Source: Porticoccaceae bacterium
GTDB lineage: Bacteria; Pseudomonadota; Gammaproteobacteria; Pseudomonadales; Porticoccaceae
Assembly: GCA_018663035.1 (NCBI GenBank)
Contig: JABJEX010000014.1
Location: forward strand, 62,001-126,000
Direction: 5' to 3'
Length of the DNA stretch: 64,000 nt
In this document: positions 9,435 to 21,210 of the stretch, piece after piece
Layout: the number at the start of each line of letters is the position of its first letter
Position numbering within the stretch: the first letter of the stretch is position 1
Position numbers and translations under genes: made by a program
Notes under the pieces: model-generated
Seen by the model: the letters and a program-made list of their open reading frames with translations, nothing else
Databases searched by the model: none
Told to the model about the DNA's origin: nothing

Positions 9435-10571
9435 TTAACCGCGCTCTTCCATTAATTCAATAAAGTGGTCAAATAATGATGCTGCATCATGGGGGCCAGG
9501 GCTGGCTTCGGGGTGGCCCTGAAAGCTGAAGGCTGGCTTATCTGTGCGATGAATACCCTGCAAAGAGCCATCAAACAACGAGCGATGGGTGGCGCGCAGG
9601 CAGTCTGGCAGAGTTTCCTCATCGACAGCAAAGCCGTGGTTCTGGCTAGTAATCATGACAACATTGTTGTCTATATCTTCTACCGGATGATTGGCACCAT
9701 GGTGACCGAACTTCATCTTCACTGTCTTGGCACCGGAGGCTAGTGCTAGTAGCTGATGCCCTAGGCAGATGCCAAAAACGGGGATATTGGTTGCGAGAAT
9801 ATCGCTGATAGCCTGAATAGCGTAGTCACAGGGTTCTGGATCACCTGGCCCATTTGAAAGAAATACACCGTCCGGATTCATTGCCAGCACTTCACTAGCA
9901 GGAGTCTGGGCAGGCACTACCGTAAGGTCACAGCCGCGATCAACCAGCATGCGCAGGATATTGCGCTTTACTCCATAGTCGTAGGCGACAACTTTAAACT
10001 TACCGCCGGTGGACTCTGGGTGGCCTACGCCAAGTTGCCAGCTGTGTTCAGTCCACTTGTAGGCACTGGAGGCTGTCACCTCTTTTGCTAGATCCATTCC
10101 CTTGAGGCCTGCAAATCCTCGAGCCGCAGCGAGGGCCTGCTCATCATTAATATCCCCCGCCATAATGCAACCACTTTGGGCACCACTTTCACGGAGAATT
10201 CTGGTTAATTTGCGGGTGTCGATATCAGCAATACCGAGAATGTTTTTTTCTTTTAGATAGTCATCTAAGGACTGCTGACTGCGGAAATTAGAGGCCATTA
10301 GAGGTAGATCGCGAATCACTAATCCGGCTGCCCAGATCTGGGATGACTCTTCGTCTTCTGTGTTAACCCCTGTGTTGCCGATATGAGGATAGGTTAGGGT
10401 TACAATCTGCCTGGCGTAAGAGGGATCAGTTAAGATCTCCTGATACCCTGTGAGGGCTGTGTTAAAGACTACTTCCCCAACAGAGGAACCCTCTGCACCA
10501 ATGGCAGTTCCTCTGAAAATTGTTCCGTCTGCAAGCGCAAGTACGGCTTCCCGGTGAGTCTGGGAATTCAC
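9435..10571 (-). CDS. carA: carbamoyl-phosphate synthase small subunit (glutamine amidotransferase)
   Basis: 378 residues. Hydrolyses glutamine and channels ammonia to CarB. The nucleophile is Cys269 in [10 protein letters not shown], with the GHPEASPGP His/Glu motif near 350. The frame is open to an ATG at 10640, but that has no ribosome-binding site; a GTG at 10571-10569 has a strong AGGAGG four bases upstream and places the catalytic cysteine at 269, as in E. coli, so GTG is chosen. A promoter and terminator-containing leader lie upstream (see the carA leader), implying attenuation. Confidence 0.96.
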   Translation of the reverse strand: MNSQTHREAVLALADGTIFRGTAIGAEGSSVGEVVFNTALTGYQEILTDPSYARQIVTLTYPHIGNTGVNTEDEESSQIWAAGLVIRDLPLMASNFRSQQSLDDYLKEKNILGIADIDTRKLTRILRESGAQSGCIMAGDINDEQALAAARGFAGLKGMDLAKEVTASSAYKWTEHSWQLGVGHPESTGGKFKVVAYDYGVKRNILRMLVDRGCDLTVVPAQTPASEVLAMNPDGVFLSNGPGDPEPCDYAIQAISDILATNIPVFGICLGHQLLALASGAKTVKMKFGHHGANHPVEDIDNNVVMITSQNHGFAVDEETLPDCLRATHRSLFDGSLQGIHRTDKPAFSFQGHPEASPGPHDAASLFDHFIELMEERG

Positions 10572-10638
10572 ACAACCTCCTAAATTAGTCACATGGACCT
10601 GAAATAAGGTATCTCCGAAATGCGCATCAGACATTTGC

Positions 10639-10720
10639 AAAAAAACGAGATGAAACTCTGCGTCTCATCTCGTTTAATTAAATAATATTCTGTGCTCTAA
10701 CCTCTCGGAACGAGACCGCT
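10639..10720 (-). promoter_or_regulatory. carA leader: terminator with competing antiterminator
   Basis: Within the carAB leader, AACGAGATGA (minus strand, 10674-10665) pairs with TCATCTCGTT (10653-10644); extra pairs can extend the stem to 13, and the 3' arm runs into a T-tract ending at 10639: an intrinsic terminator about 70 bases before the carA start. Upstream, TCTCGTT (10715-10709) is complementary to AACGAGA of the terminator's 5' arm and also lies in its own small hairpin (CTCG/CGAG). This gives mutually exclusive structures typical of attenuation. The signal (pyrimidines, arginine or other) is unknown. It could alternatively be the end of dapB transcripts. Confidence 0.6.
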
Positions 10721-10745
10721 GAAAGTATCGCGGTGTTAGAACAGT

Positions 10746-10774
10746 ATTGTATTGAAGGAGGGGTATTTTGTCTA
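10746..10774 (-). promoter_or_regulatory. sigma-70 promoter for carAB
   Basis: On the minus strand: -35 TAGACA (10774-10769), exactly 17 bases, -10 TACAAT (10751-10746); each matches the consensus at five of six positions. The predicted start near 10739 leaves a leader of about 170 bases before the carA GTG. It sits between the dapB stop and carA, so carAB can be transcribed independently of dapB. Confidence 0.75.
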
Positions 10775-10811
10775 TCACTGTCGGCGCTAAATTAACCCCT
10801 TTGGTGGCGGT

Positions 10812-12780
<1,969 letters not shown>

Positions 12781-12880
12781 AAACTGTGTCTTTAACCCTA
12801 AATATCGCTGATATGATTAGGCGCGGAACCTGCCCGCGCCTAATATTGAGTTGTGAAAGCTAGAAGCAATCTCGATAAGC

Positions 12881-14803
12881 TTACTTATCTTCCTTTGCCT
12901 CTTCCTCTTTAACTTCTTCAAACTCGGCATCCATGGCATCGTCACCAGTGGACTTTTGACCACCCTCTGGTTGCCCCTCTTGAGCCTGCTCTGCATACAT
13001 CTTTTGAGCCAGACCTGAAGAGGCTTCAGAAAGCACCTTCGCAGCTTCGTCAATAGCTTCCTTGTCATCCGACTGCACTGCCTCTTCAACCTTGGCAATG
13101 GCAGCTTCAATGGCTGCCTTCTCTTCGTCACTGGCTTTATCGCCTGCTTCTTCGAGGGTTTTCTTGGCAGCATGAGCCAAGCCATCAGCCGTGTTGCGGG
13201 CCTGCACCAGCTCTTCAAACTTCTTATCATCTGCTGCATTAGCTTCTGCGTCTTTGACCATTGCATCGATCTCTTCATCAGACAAACCTGATGAGGCTTT
13301 GATGATAATCGACTGCTCTTTGCCTGTGGCTTTGTCTTTAGCGCCGACATGCAAAATACCATTGGCATCAATATCAAAAGTCACTTCAATCTGAGGCATA
13401 CCACGAGGTGCTGGCGGGATGTCTGCTAGGTCAAACCGGCCCAGAGACTTATTGCCTGTGGCCTGCTTGCGCTCACCCTGAACCACGTGAATAGTTACCG
13501 CGGTCTGGTTGTCTTCGGCCGTAGAGAAAATCTGCGACTTCTTAGTCGGAATCGTAGTATTTTTCTCGATAACCGGAGTAGCTACACCACCCATGGTTTC
13601 GATGCCCAGGCTCAGAGGAGTAACATCTAGCAGTAGAACATCAGTAACGTCCCCCGCTAAAACAGCACCCTGGAGTGCGGCTCCAACAGCCACAGCTTCG
13701 TCTGGGTTGACATCTTTGCGCGGCTCTTTACCAAAGAACTCGGATACTTTGCTCTGAACCAGAGGCATACGAGTCTGACCACCAACCAAAATAATCTCAT
13801 CGATCTCTGATGTAGATTTGCCTGCGTCCTTCAACGCAACCTTTAGTGGTGCCAGTGAACGTTCAACTAGGTCTTCAACTAATGACTCTAATTTGGCACG
13901 AGTCAGTTTGACGACCAGGTGCTTAGGACCGGTGGCGTCTGCAGTAATATAGGGCAGATTCACTTCAGTCTGCGAGCTTGAAGACAGTTCGATTTTGGCT
14001 TTTTCTGCTGCTTCTTTAAGACGCTGCATGGCCAGTGGATCACCGTGAATATCAATTCCGCTATCGGCTTTGAATTCTGCCGAAAAATATTCGATCAATC
14101 GCATGTCGAAGTCTTCACCACCGAGGAATGTGTCACCGTTAGTGGCCAGCACTTCAAACTGCTTTTCACCGTCAACATCAGCAATTTCAATAATCGAGAT
14201 ATCGAATGTACCACCGCCAAGGTCATATACAGCAACCACACTGTCACCAGCAGTTTTATCAATACCGTACGCCAGTGCCGCAGCTGTTGGCTCGTTAATA
14301 ATGCGCTTAACATCTAGACCTGCAATACGGCCCGCGTCTTTAGTAGCCTGACGCTGAGAATCGTTAAAGTATGCAGGTACAGTAATCACTGCTTCTGATA
14401 CAGTCTCACCCAGATAGTCTTCGGCAGTTTTTTTCATTTTCTTTAAAACTTCAGCAGAAATCTGCGGCGCAGCTTTACTCTCGCCTTTAATCTCTACCCA
14501 GGCATCACCATTGTCTGCTTTGACGATTTTGTAGGGCACCATCTTGATGTCTTTCTGCACTACGTCATCTTCAAATCGACGGCCGATCAGGCGCTTAACT
14601 GCATACACTGTGTTGTGTGGATTGGTTACTGCCTGACGCTTGGCCGACTGTCCAACCAGAATTTCACCTTCTTCTGTGAACGCGACAACAGATGGCGTGG
14701 TTCTTGCGCCCTCTGCGTTTTCAATGACTTTGGGCTTATCGCCTTCGAGTACAGCAACACATGAGTTGGTGGTACCCAAATCTATTCCGATAATCTTTCC
14801 CAT
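12881..14803 (-). CDS. dnaK: chaperone DnaK (Hsp70)
   Basis: 640 residues. ATP-dependent chaperone of the cytoplasm. Starts [15 protein letters not shown], followed by the actin-like ATPase domain (to about 385), the conserved linker [15 protein letters not shown], the peptide-binding beta domain, the helical lid, and a C-terminus rich in E/K that ends in [12 protein letters not shown], resembling the EEVD-like tails of proteobacterial DnaK. A second heat-shock promoter lies between grpE and dnaK, so it need not depend on grpE transcription alone. Confidence 0.98.
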   Translation of the reverse strand: MGKIIGIDLGTTNSCVAVLEGDKPKVIENAEGARTTPSVVAFTEEGEILVGQSAKRQAVTNPHNTVYAVKRLIGRRFEDDVVQKDIKMVPYKIVKADNGDAWVEIKGESKAAPQISAEVLKKMKKTAEDYLGETVSEAVITVPAYFNDSQRQATKDAGRIAGLDVKRIINEPTAAALAYGIDKTAGDSVVAVYDLGGGTFDISIIEIADVDGEKQFEVLATNGDTFLGGEDFDMRLIEYFSAEFKADSGIDIHGDPLAMQRLKEAAEKAKIELSSSSQTEVNLPYITADATGPKHLVVKLTRAKLESLVEDLVERSLAPLKVALKDAGKSTSEIDEIILVGGQTRMPLVQSKVSEFFGKEPRKDVNPDEAVAVGAALQGAVLAGDVTDVLLLDVTPLSLGIETMGGVATPVIEKNTTIPTKKSQIFSTAEDNQTAVTIHVVQGERKQATGNKSLGRFDLADIPPAPRGMPQIEVTFDIDANGILHVGAKDKATGKEQSIIIKASSGLSDEEIDAMVKDAEANAADDKKFEELVQARNTADGLAHAAKKTLEEAGDKASDEEKAAIEAAIAKVEEAVQSDDKEAIDEAAKVLSEASSGLAQKMYAEQAQEGQPEGGQKSTGDDAMDAEFEEVKEEEAKEDK

Positions 14804-14851
14804 TTTTTGCTTCTCCGTTACTTAACTGTAAATGTTTACTTGCTTGCTCTG

Positions 14852-14880
14852 TATGTGGGTGCGCTTTCTAGTATTTCAAG
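14852..14880 (-). promoter_or_regulatory. sigma-32-like heat-shock promoter before dnaK
   Basis: On the minus strand CTTGAAA (14880-14874), 14 bases, then CCCACATA (14859-14852), close to the sigma-32 consensus CTTGAAA-N13-15-CCCCATNT. It lies 49 bases upstream of the dnaK ATG in the grpE-dnaK gap. The -10 half is imperfect. Confidence 0.6.
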
Positions 14881-14905
14881 GGTCGCAACCATGAATTCGA
14901 TGTTT

Positions 14906-15493
14906 TTATCCCTGCGACACCACGACCATTGCGGGGCGCACCAGCCGGCCATTCAATGTGTAGCCTTTTTGGAATACATCCATTACCGTGTTTGGCTCTA
15001 GATCGGGGTTAGGCACCATACTTACCGCTTGGTGCAGCTCAGCATCAAAAGGCTGCCCCGCCGGGTCAATCGCTTGGATCTTGAAGCGTGCCAGTACTTC
15101 TATAAACGATTTCAAGGTGAGCTCCAGCCCCTCGGCAACAGCTTTTTGCCCTTCATCTGAACTGTCAATGGCAGCTAATGCGCGCTCCAGATTGTCCACG
15201 ACGGGCAACAGGTCGGCGGCAAATTTATCGAGGGCAAATTTATGAGCATTTTCCACATCGCGCTCTGCGCGGCGGCGGACATTCTGCATTTCTGCTTGCA
15301 CTCGCAAAACCTGATCATTGGCTTTGGCAACCTGCTCCAAAAGCTCTTCTGAGGCGGGGGGTTGCTCCTGTGCTGAATCCATTTCATCCAAAAGCTCGGC
15401 TTCGATCTCAGCATTGATTTCTTCTTTGCTGGGCTCAGCACTGCCCTGGGTTTCAGTTGCCAGGTTTTCTTCGTTTTCAATTTCTTTTGACAC
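14906..15493 (-). CDS. grpE: nucleotide exchange factor GrpE
   Basis: 195 residues. Releases ADP from DnaK. The first 50 residues are acidic and disordered, followed by the long dimerising helix (about 55-105) and the C-terminal beta domain with the signature [13 protein letters not shown] at the end. It starts at GTG (15493-15491) with AAGGA six bases upstream. It is the first gene of the heat-shock operon, 102 bases ahead of dnaK, and divergent from recN. Confidence 0.96.
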   Translation of the reverse strand: MSKEIENEENLATETQGSAEPSKEEINAEIEAELLDEMDSAQEQPPASEELLEQVAKANDQVLRVQAEMQNVRRRAERDVENAHKFALDKFAADLLPVVDNLERALAAIDSSDEGQKAVAEGLELTLKSFIEVLARFKIQAIDPAGQPFDAELHQAVSMVPNPDLEPNTVMDVFQKGYTLNGRLVRPAMVVVSQG

Positions 15494-15558
15494 GCCAATT
15501 CCTTACTCTGTGACCAATTAATTAGCCCGTTGGGCTGCTACACGTTCTCTGATTCTAG

Positions 15559-15586
15559 ATATGGGGACAAACTTATAAGTTTCAAG
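15559..15586 (-). promoter_or_regulatory. sigma-32 heat-shock promoter before grpE
   Basis: On the minus strand CTTGAAA (15586-15580), 13 bases, CCCCATAT (15566-15559): a full match to the sigma-32 consensus. It lies 66 bases upstream of the grpE GTG and is the main heat-shock promoter for grpE-dnaK-dnaJ. Confidence 0.88.
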
Positions 15587-15647
15587 CGATTGCGTAACAG
15601 CAATCTGTTCTGTATAAACCTAGGATCAATTAAGGGTAATAAAAACG

Positions 15648-17318
15648 TTGCTTCAATCCATCAATATTAAGAATTACACCCTTGTGGAAAGCTTGGAAAT
15701 CGAGTTCTCCGCTGGTGCTACGGCTATCACGGGAGAAACCGGCGCAGGCAAGTCTCTAGTGCTTGATGCGCTGGGTATGGCGCTTGGTGATCGAGCAGAC
15801 ACAGGCACCATTCGCCACGGCAAAGACCGCGCTGAGATTACTGCGATCTTTGAAATCGATGACATTGCTGCGGCCAAAGCCTGGCTGCGCGACAATGACT
15901 TTGATGACGACCAATGTATTTTACGCCGCCTGTATACCACAGAGGGTCGGTCTCGCGGTTATATCAATGGTCAAAGCTGCACCATGCAGCAGCTTCAGCA
16001 ACTAGGGGAAATGCTAACTGACATCCATAGTCAGCATGAGCATCAATCACTATTGCGTCGCGGCACCCATCGCCAATTACTAGATGAATATAGTAATGCC
16101 ACCGACTTGGCGAAGCAGGTCAGCGAGCAATACGGTGCCTGGAATGCGGTACACCGCAAGCTTGATAGCCTAATGGCTCGCTCTGACGAGTTGATAGCGC
16201 GCAAGGATTTACTAAGTTTTCAGGTCAATGAGCTGCAACAGTTAGACCTAAATCCTACTACCATCGAGAAACTTGAAATAGAGCAGCAAACTCTGGCAAA
16301 CGCTGAGCAAATTTTGCAGGACAGTTATGCAGTTGTTGCCATTTGCGACCAGACCGAAGGCTTTAATATACGCGATGGATTAAACCGCGCCCTATCCACA
16401 TTAGGCAGCCTAAAACATAAACCTCAGGCTCTGAGTAATGCTGAGGAGATGCTGCAGACGGCTCTGATTCAAGTGGAAGAGGCAACCAGTGAAATAGAAG
16501 GTCATATAGACCGCTTCGAGGCTGATCCTCAGCGCTTGCAACAGGTCGAGGAGGAGCTCGGTGTTATTTTCCAGCTGGCTCGCAAGCACCGTGTCAATGG
16601 TGATCAGCTTGGTGAAACTCTCCAAGCGCTGGAATCTGAGCTGCAGGATTTGGAAACTGGTGGCGAGAGTATTGAAGCCTTGCAGCTTCAGCTGGACGAG
16701 CTGGCGGCCGTCTATGAAGCCTCAGCGAGTAAGCTGAGTAAACTGCGTAACAAAGGCGCAACCACCATGGCGGCTGAAATTAATCAACAGCTGCAGCTGC
16801 TATCCATGGAGGGTGCCGAGCTTTTGGTTCAACTGACTGCCCTGCCCGCTGGCGACTATCGCGCTAATGGCCTAGAGGAGATCGAGTTTCTAATTGCTAC
16901 CAATCCAGGGCAACCCCACAAGCCTCTCAAAAAAATTGCGTCTGGCGGTGAGCTCTCTAGAGTCAGTCTCGCGATCCAGGTAGTGGCTGCGGCACATTCT
17001 AAGACACCCACATTGGTCTTCGATGAGGTTGATGTAGGCATTGGAGGCAGCACCGCAAATAACGTTGGCCTACTGTTAAAGAAACTGGGCGATCGAGGAC
17101 AGGTGATCAGCGTGACCCATCAACCTCAGGTAGCGGCCCATGCCCATCATCATTATCGTGCCAGCAAAATAGTAGAGGCTAATAATGCCGAGTCATTGAT
17201 GGTTGCACTGGATCGTCAGCAACGGATGAATGAATTGGCTCGGATGCTGGGTGGGGCCCAGGTAACCGATCAGACTCTTTCTCATGCTGCTGAATTGCTG
17301 TCCTTGGCATCAAACTAA
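15648..17318 (+). CDS. recN: DNA repair protein RecN
   Basis: 556 residues, SMC-like ATPase acting in double-strand-break repair. Walker A GETGAGKS at 29-36, central coiled coils (about 160-350), the ABC signature SGGELSRVSLA and the Walker B LVFDEVDVGIGG near the C-terminus are all intact. Start is TTG at 15648 with TAAGGG eleven bases upstream; it gives the family N-terminus MLQSINIKNYTLVE. It is divergent from grpE, as in many gammaproteobacteria. A convincing LexA box was not found in the shared upstream region. Confidence 0.95.
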   Translation: MLQSINIKNYTLVESLEIEFSAGATAITGETGAGKSLVLDALGMALGDRADTGTIRHGKDRAEITAIFEIDDIAAAKAWLRDNDFDDDQCILRRLYTTEGRSRGYINGQSCTMQQLQQLGEMLTDIHSQHEHQSLLRRGTHRQLLDEYSNATDLAKQVSEQYGAWNAVHRKLDSLMARSDELIARKDLLSFQVNELQQLDLNPTTIEKLEIEQQTLANAEQILQDSYAVVAICDQTEGFNIRDGLNRALSTLGSLKHKPQALSNAEEMLQTALIQVEEATSEIEGHIDRFEADPQRLQQVEEELGVIFQLARKHRVNGDQLGETLQALESELQDLETGGESIEALQLQLDELAAVYEASASKLSKLRNKGATTMAAEINQQLQLLSMEGAELLVQLTALPAGDYRANGLEEIEFLIATNPGQPHKPLKKIASGGELSRVSLAIQVVAAAHSKTPTLVFDEVDVGIGGSTANNVGLLLKKLGDRGQVISVTHQPQVAAHAHHHYRASKIVEANNAESLMVALDRQQRMNELARMLGGAQVTDQTLSHAAELLSLASN

Positions 17319-17513
17319 GGTTAGGCCGCTCTATAGTCTTCATCTAAAACTGTTTTACTGCTGAGAACGGGCAGTGCAGCAAAAAATATTGGGGTCAGCA
17401 ACAGGTACTTTTATAGGGTCAAACTGCGCCTTTTCATTACAATCTCGCCCCTTTAGATTAATCTAACCCCATAAACTTTAACCATCCTGTGCGCTATTTT
17501 GGTTTTTAAAACA

Positions 17514-17550
17514 AAAAAATCCCCGGCTGCAGTGCAGACGGGGATTTTTT
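17514..17550. terminator. bidirectional terminator between recN and pnp
   Basis: AAAAAAATCCCCG (17513-17525) and CGGGGATTTTTT (17539-17550) form a long stem with A and T runs on either side, so it can stop both recN (plus) and pnp (minus) transcripts, which converge here. The rest of the 246-base gap holds no gene; see the findings for GGGGTCA-like sequence in it. Confidence 0.9.
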
Positions 17551-17564
17551 ATTGCGACTGAGGG

Positions 17565-19712
17565 TTAGGCTTCTGGAGCTTCTTCCTCAGTAGACTCAGC
17601 GGCAGCTGGTGCTTCTGGGGCTGTGCCCTCTTCCAGCTGAGCTTCTTTGATGGACAGCTTTACGCGGCCGCGGTTGTCGATTTCGAGAACCTTAACGCGC
17701 ACGTCCTGACCTTCGCTCAGGTAATCGGTTACCTTGGCAACACGCTCCTGGGCGATTTGGCTGATATGTACCAGTCCGTCTGTTCCAGGCATAAAGTTTA
17801 CAAAGGCACCAAAGTCTACGATGCGAACCACTTTACCGTCATAGATGGTGCCTGGCTCTGGATCAGCAACAATGGCAGTTACCGCGTCGATGGCAGCCTG
17901 TAGGCTATCGTTGTCTTCTGAGTAGATTTTAACTGCGCCATCATCAGTAATGTCGATGGTTGAGTTGTGCTCTTCACAGAGTGCACGGATGGTTGCGCCA
18001 CCTTTACCAATAACGTCGCGGATCTTGTCTGGGTCGATTTGCATCATACCCATACGAGGTGCTGACTCGGCAACTTCATCACGGCCTGCAGAGATTACCT
18101 TGTTCATTTCGCCAAGAATATGTAATCGAGCTTCCATAGCCTGCTCAAGAGCGATTTCCATGATCTCTTCGGTGATGCCTTCGATTTTGATATCCATCTG
18201 CAGTGCAGTGATACCGTCAGCTGTACCAGCCACTTTAAAGTCCATATCACCCAGGTGATCTTCATCACCCAGAATATCAGTCAGTACAGCATAGCCTTCG
18301 TCTTCTTTAACCAGACCCATGGCGATACCAGCAACTGGTGCCTTAAGAGGTACACCTGCATCCATAAGCGCAAGGCTTGATCCACAGACAGACGCCATCG
18401 AGCTTGAACCGTTAGATTCAGTGATTTCGGATACTACGCGCATCGCATAGGGGAAATCTTCTACAGATGGCAGTACTGCGTTAATACCGCGACGAGCTAA
18501 GCGACCGTGACCTACTTCACGGCGGCTAGTAAAGCCGATACGACCACATTCACCTACAGAGTAGGGAGGGAAGTTGTAGTGCAGCATAAACGGATCGTCT
18601 TTTTTCCCTTCTAGGGCGTCGATCATCTGTGCATCACGGGTTGAACCCAGAGTCGCAGCAACAATGGCCTGCGTTTCACCACGAGTAAATAGTGATGAAC
18701 CATGAACTTTGTCGAGAATGCCTACTTCTACATTGATAGCGCGGACTTTCTTGGTGTCACGACCATCAATGCGCGGCTCACCGCGGATGATGCGACCGCG
18801 AACGATACTTTTCTCAAGCTTTTTGAAAGCATCTTTTAGATCTTCTTCTGAGTAGCCGTCTTCACTGGCTAGATCAGCAATAGCGCGGTCGCGAAGAGTA
18901 TTAACTGAAGCAACACGAGCCTGCTTGTCTACAACCTGGTAGGCTTCGTCCAGCTCTGCGCCAACTGCTGCTTTAAGGGCATCTTTCAGCGCTACATTTT
19001 CTTCTTCTGGCTGCCAATCCCAACGTGGCTTACCTGCCTCAGCAGCCAGCTCTTCGATTACGCTGATCACAGTTTGCATTTCTTGGTGAGCGAACAGAAC
19101 GCCGCCAAGCATAGTGTCTTCTGATAGCTCGCTGGCTTCAGACTCAACCATCAGTACCGCATCTTTAGTACCGGCAACAACCATGTCCAGCAATGAACCT
19201 TCTAGCTCTGAGTAGGTTGGGTTCAGCAGGTAGCCTTGCTCTTCGGTGTAACCAACGCGAGCGCCGCCAACTGGGCCGTTAAATGGAATACCTGAGATAG
19301 ACAGTGCCGCAGAGGTACCGATCATTGCTGCGATATCTGGATCAATATTTTTCTCGGCTGACATAACAGTACAGACTACCTGCACTTCGTTTTTAAAGCC
19401 GTTGGGGAACAGAGGGCGGATTGGGCGATCAATCAGACGTGAGGTAAGCGTCTCTTTTTCATTGGGGCGACCTTCGCGCTTGAAGAAACCACCAGGGATT
19501 TTACCTGCGGCATAGGCCTTCTCAATGTAGTGAACACCCAGCGGGAAGAAATCCATACCCGGCTTGGCTTCGCGTGCACCAACAACAGTACAGAGTACTG
19601 AGGTATTGTCGATTGAACATAAAACTGCACCAGTTGCCTGACGGGCAATACGGCCAGTTTCAAGTGTTACGGTATGGTTACCGTATTGAAACTTCTTTAT
19701 TACAGGAGTCAT
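17565..19712 (-). CDS. pnp: polyribonucleotide nucleotidyltransferase (PNPase)
   Basis: 715 residues. Trimeric 3'-5' phosphorolytic exoribonuclease and degradosome partner. Two RNase PH domains (about 10-230 and 310-550) flank an alpha-helical linker; the KH domain (about 555-615, [15 protein letters not shown]) and S1 domain (about 620-690, [15 protein letters not shown]) follow, then a short acidic, Ala/Pro-rich tail. It follows rpsO by 199 bases with a hairpin-rich leader, as in E. coli. Confidence 0.98.
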   Translation of the reverse strand: MTPVIKKFQYGNHTVTLETGRIARQATGAVLCSIDNTSVLCTVVGAREAKPGMDFFPLGVHYIEKAYAAGKIPGGFFKREGRPNEKETLTSRLIDRPIRPLFPNGFKNEVQVVCTVMSAEKNIDPDIAAMIGTSAALSISGIPFNGPVGGARVGYTEEQGYLLNPTYSELEGSLLDMVVAGTKDAVLMVESEASELSEDTMLGGVLFAHQEMQTVISVIEELAAEAGKPRWDWQPEEENVALKDALKAAVGAELDEAYQVVDKQARVASVNTLRDRAIADLASEDGYSEEDLKDAFKKLEKSIVRGRIIRGEPRIDGRDTKKVRAINVEVGILDKVHGSSLFTRGETQAIVAATLGSTRDAQMIDALEGKKDDPFMLHYNFPPYSVGECGRIGFTSRREVGHGRLARRGINAVLPSVEDFPYAMRVVSEITESNGSSSMASVCGSSLALMDAGVPLKAPVAGIAMGLVKEDEGYAVLTDILGDEDHLGDMDFKVAGTADGITALQMDIKIEGITEEIMEIALEQAMEARLHILGEMNKVISAGRDEVAESAPRMGMMQIDPDKIRDVIGKGGATIRALCEEHNSTIDITDDGAVKIYSEDNDSLQAAIDAVTAIVADPEPGTIYDGKVVRIVDFGAFVNFMPGTDGLVHISQIAQERVAKVTDYLSEGQDVRVKVLEIDNRGRVKLSIKEAQLEEGTAPEAPAAAESTEEEAPEA

Positions 19713-19773
19713 ATTTTTACCTTTGTTTTTTTACCAATTAGCGCCGGTTCTGCATGCCCTGTGCGCTGCTCGG

Positions 19774-19811
19774 GTTACTTATAGCTACCAGTTATGACAG
19801 CCATAAGTAAC
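19774..19811 (-). promoter_or_regulatory. long hairpin in the pnp leader, candidate RNase III site
   Basis: GTTACTTATGGCT (19811-19799, minus strand) pairs with AGCTATAAGTAAC (19786-19774): 13 pairs including one G-U, with a 12-base loop, about 60 bases upstream of the pnp start. In E. coli a similar leader hairpin is cut by RNase III and then used by PNPase to autoregulate its own mRNA. The position and double-stranded length fit; the function is inferred. Confidence 0.6.
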
Positions 19812-19859
19812 TCGATCAGCAAAAATAGGGACATAGCATAGGGGCGATGAAATTACGTG

Positions 19860-19901
19860 TTCTTAGAAATGAATGCGGCCCCTATTTTAACAGGAGCCGC
19901 A
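19860..19901 (-). terminator. hairpin terminator/attenuator after rpsO
   Basis: TGCGGCTCCT (19901-19892, minus strand) pairs with AGGGGCCGCA (19883-19874), ten pairs with one wobble and an 8-base loop, followed by a T-rich stretch (TTCATTTCT). It lies 10 bases after the rpsO stop codon. The U-tract is interrupted, so partial readthrough into pnp is likely, as at the E. coli rpsO terminator. Confidence 0.6.
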
Positions 19902-19911
19902 CCGAGAACAC

Positions 19912-20181
19912 TTATCGACGTAAACCAAGCTTCTTGATTAACGCAGTATAACGCTCAGAATCTTTGCTCTTTAGGTAGTCGAGCAACTTGCGACGCTGAT
20001 TAACCATCCGAATCAGACCACGACGTGAGTGGTGATCTTTTTTGTGATCACCGAAGTGACCCTGTAGCTTGTTGATATTTACGGTTAGCAGTGCAACCTG
20101 TACTTCGGGTGAACCTGTGTCATTTTCGCAGGTTGCGTGTTCAGTAACGATTGCTGCTTTTTCTTCTGCACTCAGTGCCAT
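19912..20181 (-). CDS. rpsO: 30S ribosomal protein S15
   Basis: 89 residues, standard length. Primary 16S rRNA-binding protein of the platform. Sequence contains [30 protein letters not shown] with the conserved [11 protein letters not shown] element at about 41-55. The start ATG (20181) has GGAGAA upstream. The leader contains overlapping hairpins that could form the S15 autoregulatory pseudoknot. Located between truB and pnp as in most gammaproteobacteria. Confidence 0.98.
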   Translation of the reverse strand: MALSAEEKAAIVTEHATCENDTGSPEVQVALLTVNINKLQGHFGDHKKDHHSRRGLIRMVNQRRKLLDYLKSKDSERYTALIKKLGLRR

Positions 20182-20194
20182 GATATTTTCTCCA

Positions 20195-20244
20195 ATATGC
20201 GGGTTAGTTAAATTCGGGTTGCCCGCGCATATTTACAGGCAACC
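20195..20244 (-). promoter_or_regulatory. rpsO leader pseudoknot candidate (S15 autoregulation)
   Basis: Minus strand: GGTTGCC (20244-20238) pairs with GGCAACC (20223-20217). The loop of this hairpin contains ATATGCG (20232-20226), complementary to CGCATAT (20201-20195), which lies one base from the GGAGAA ribosome-binding site (20193-20188). Loop-to-downstream pairing of seven bases next to the ribosome site is the topology of the E. coli rpsO pseudoknot that S15 uses to trap the ribosome. Inferred from complementarity only. Confidence 0.55.
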
Positions 20245-20263
20245 TAACGTGGTTTTCCGGCAG

Positions 20264-21208
20264 TTATCTTTCAACTACCAATCTTTTCGGGGCCAATTTA
20301 CCGTCTTCGGTAACTGTTGCTACGCCTAAAAAGGCGCCGCCCTCGCGAAAGACGCGCACTATATCGCCTTCTTGTCCATTGCGAAAGGCCTGTGTTGACA
20401 TTACTTCCTGACCCATTTGGAAGTATTGGGCCACATTTTCGCTTAATTCCACCGCCATTCGGTCAGCAACGGCTATATCCATGGGCTTCAGCAGATAGTC
20501 TAGATCGCTTGGTTCGGTGCATCCTTCTCGAAGGTTTTCAAGCTCCGTCAGGCTAATCGTCTCATCTTCGCTAAATGGGCCAGCAATATGGCGATGTAGC
20601 GCGCTAACATGGGCTCCACAACCCAGCATGCGGCCTAAATCTTCTGCCAGACTGCGCACATAGGTGCCCTTGCTGACATGCACTTCGACGTCCAATTCGG
20701 CCTGCTGGCCTGGGCGAAAATCCAGAATGTCGTATTTGTGAACACTGATATCCCTTGCTTGGCGCTCTACTTCTATACCCTGGCGCGCCAACTTATAGAG
20801 AGGCTGGCCATTGTGCTTTAGCGCAGAATACATCGATGGTATTTGCTGAATATCACCGCGAAAATTTGCGACTGCCGCTTCAATTTTTTTAAGGCATAGT
20901 TCAGACGCGTCTGTGTTACTGAGAATTTCACCATCGCAGTCGCCAGTGTCTGTGGCTACTCCTAGTACAAATGTACTGCGATAATGCTTATCAGACTCCA
21001 GCAAAAATTGACTAAATTTGGTCGCTTCTCCCAGGCAAATTGGCAATACGCCAGTGGCCAGTGGATCGAGAGCACCGGTATGCCCTGCTTTATTAGCATC
21101 AAATAAATTTTTGACTCGCTGTAGGGCCTGATTAGATGAACGATCTAAGGGTTTGTTGAGTAAGAAAATGCCGTTGACGAAACGACCTCGATTACGCCTG
21201 CGAGCCAA
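20264..21208 (-). CDS. truB: tRNA pseudouridine-55 synthase
   Basis: 314 residues. Makes pseudouridine 55 in the T-loop of tRNAs. Catalytic Asp48 lies in GHTGALDPLATGVLP, and the Tyr/Leu-containing RNA-binding motifs (YSALKHNGQPLYKLAR, SKGTYVRSLAEDLG) are intact, with a C-terminal PUA-like domain (about 240-314). It starts 2 bases after the rbfA stop, within the rimP-nusA-infB-rbfA-truB operon. Confidence 0.97.
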   Translation of the reverse strand: MARRRNRGRFVNGIFLLNKPLDRSSNQALQRVKNLFDANKAGHTGALDPLATGVLPICLGEATKFSQFLLESDKHYRSTFVLGVATDTGDCDGEILSNTDASELCLKKIEAAVANFRGDIQQIPSMYSALKHNGQPLYKLARQGIEVERQARDISVHKYDILDFRPGQQAELDVEVHVSKGTYVRSLAEDLGRMLGCGAHVSALHRHIAGPFSEDETISLTELENLREGCTEPSDLDYLLKPMDIAVADRMAVELSENVAQYFQMGQEVMSTQAFRNGQEGDIVRVFREGGAFLGVATVTEDGKLAPKRLVVER

Positions 21209-21210
21209 GC

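Noticed and set aside
10572..10640. Upstream ATG starts for carA
   Set aside because: They lack a Shine-Dalgarno sequence; the GTG at 10571 has AGGAGG and gives the E. coli length and cysteine number.
12817..13377. 186-residue open frame shifted against the 3' end of dnaK
   Set aside because: Same strand, different frame from dnaK; composition is K/R/L-rich as expected for a shifted read of acidic codons. dnaK is intact and highly conserved here.
15601..15640. Possible LexA box before recN (CTGTATAAACCTAGGA)
   Set aside because: Only the left half CTGT fits CTGT-N8-ACAG; the right half does not. Not enough to call SOS control.
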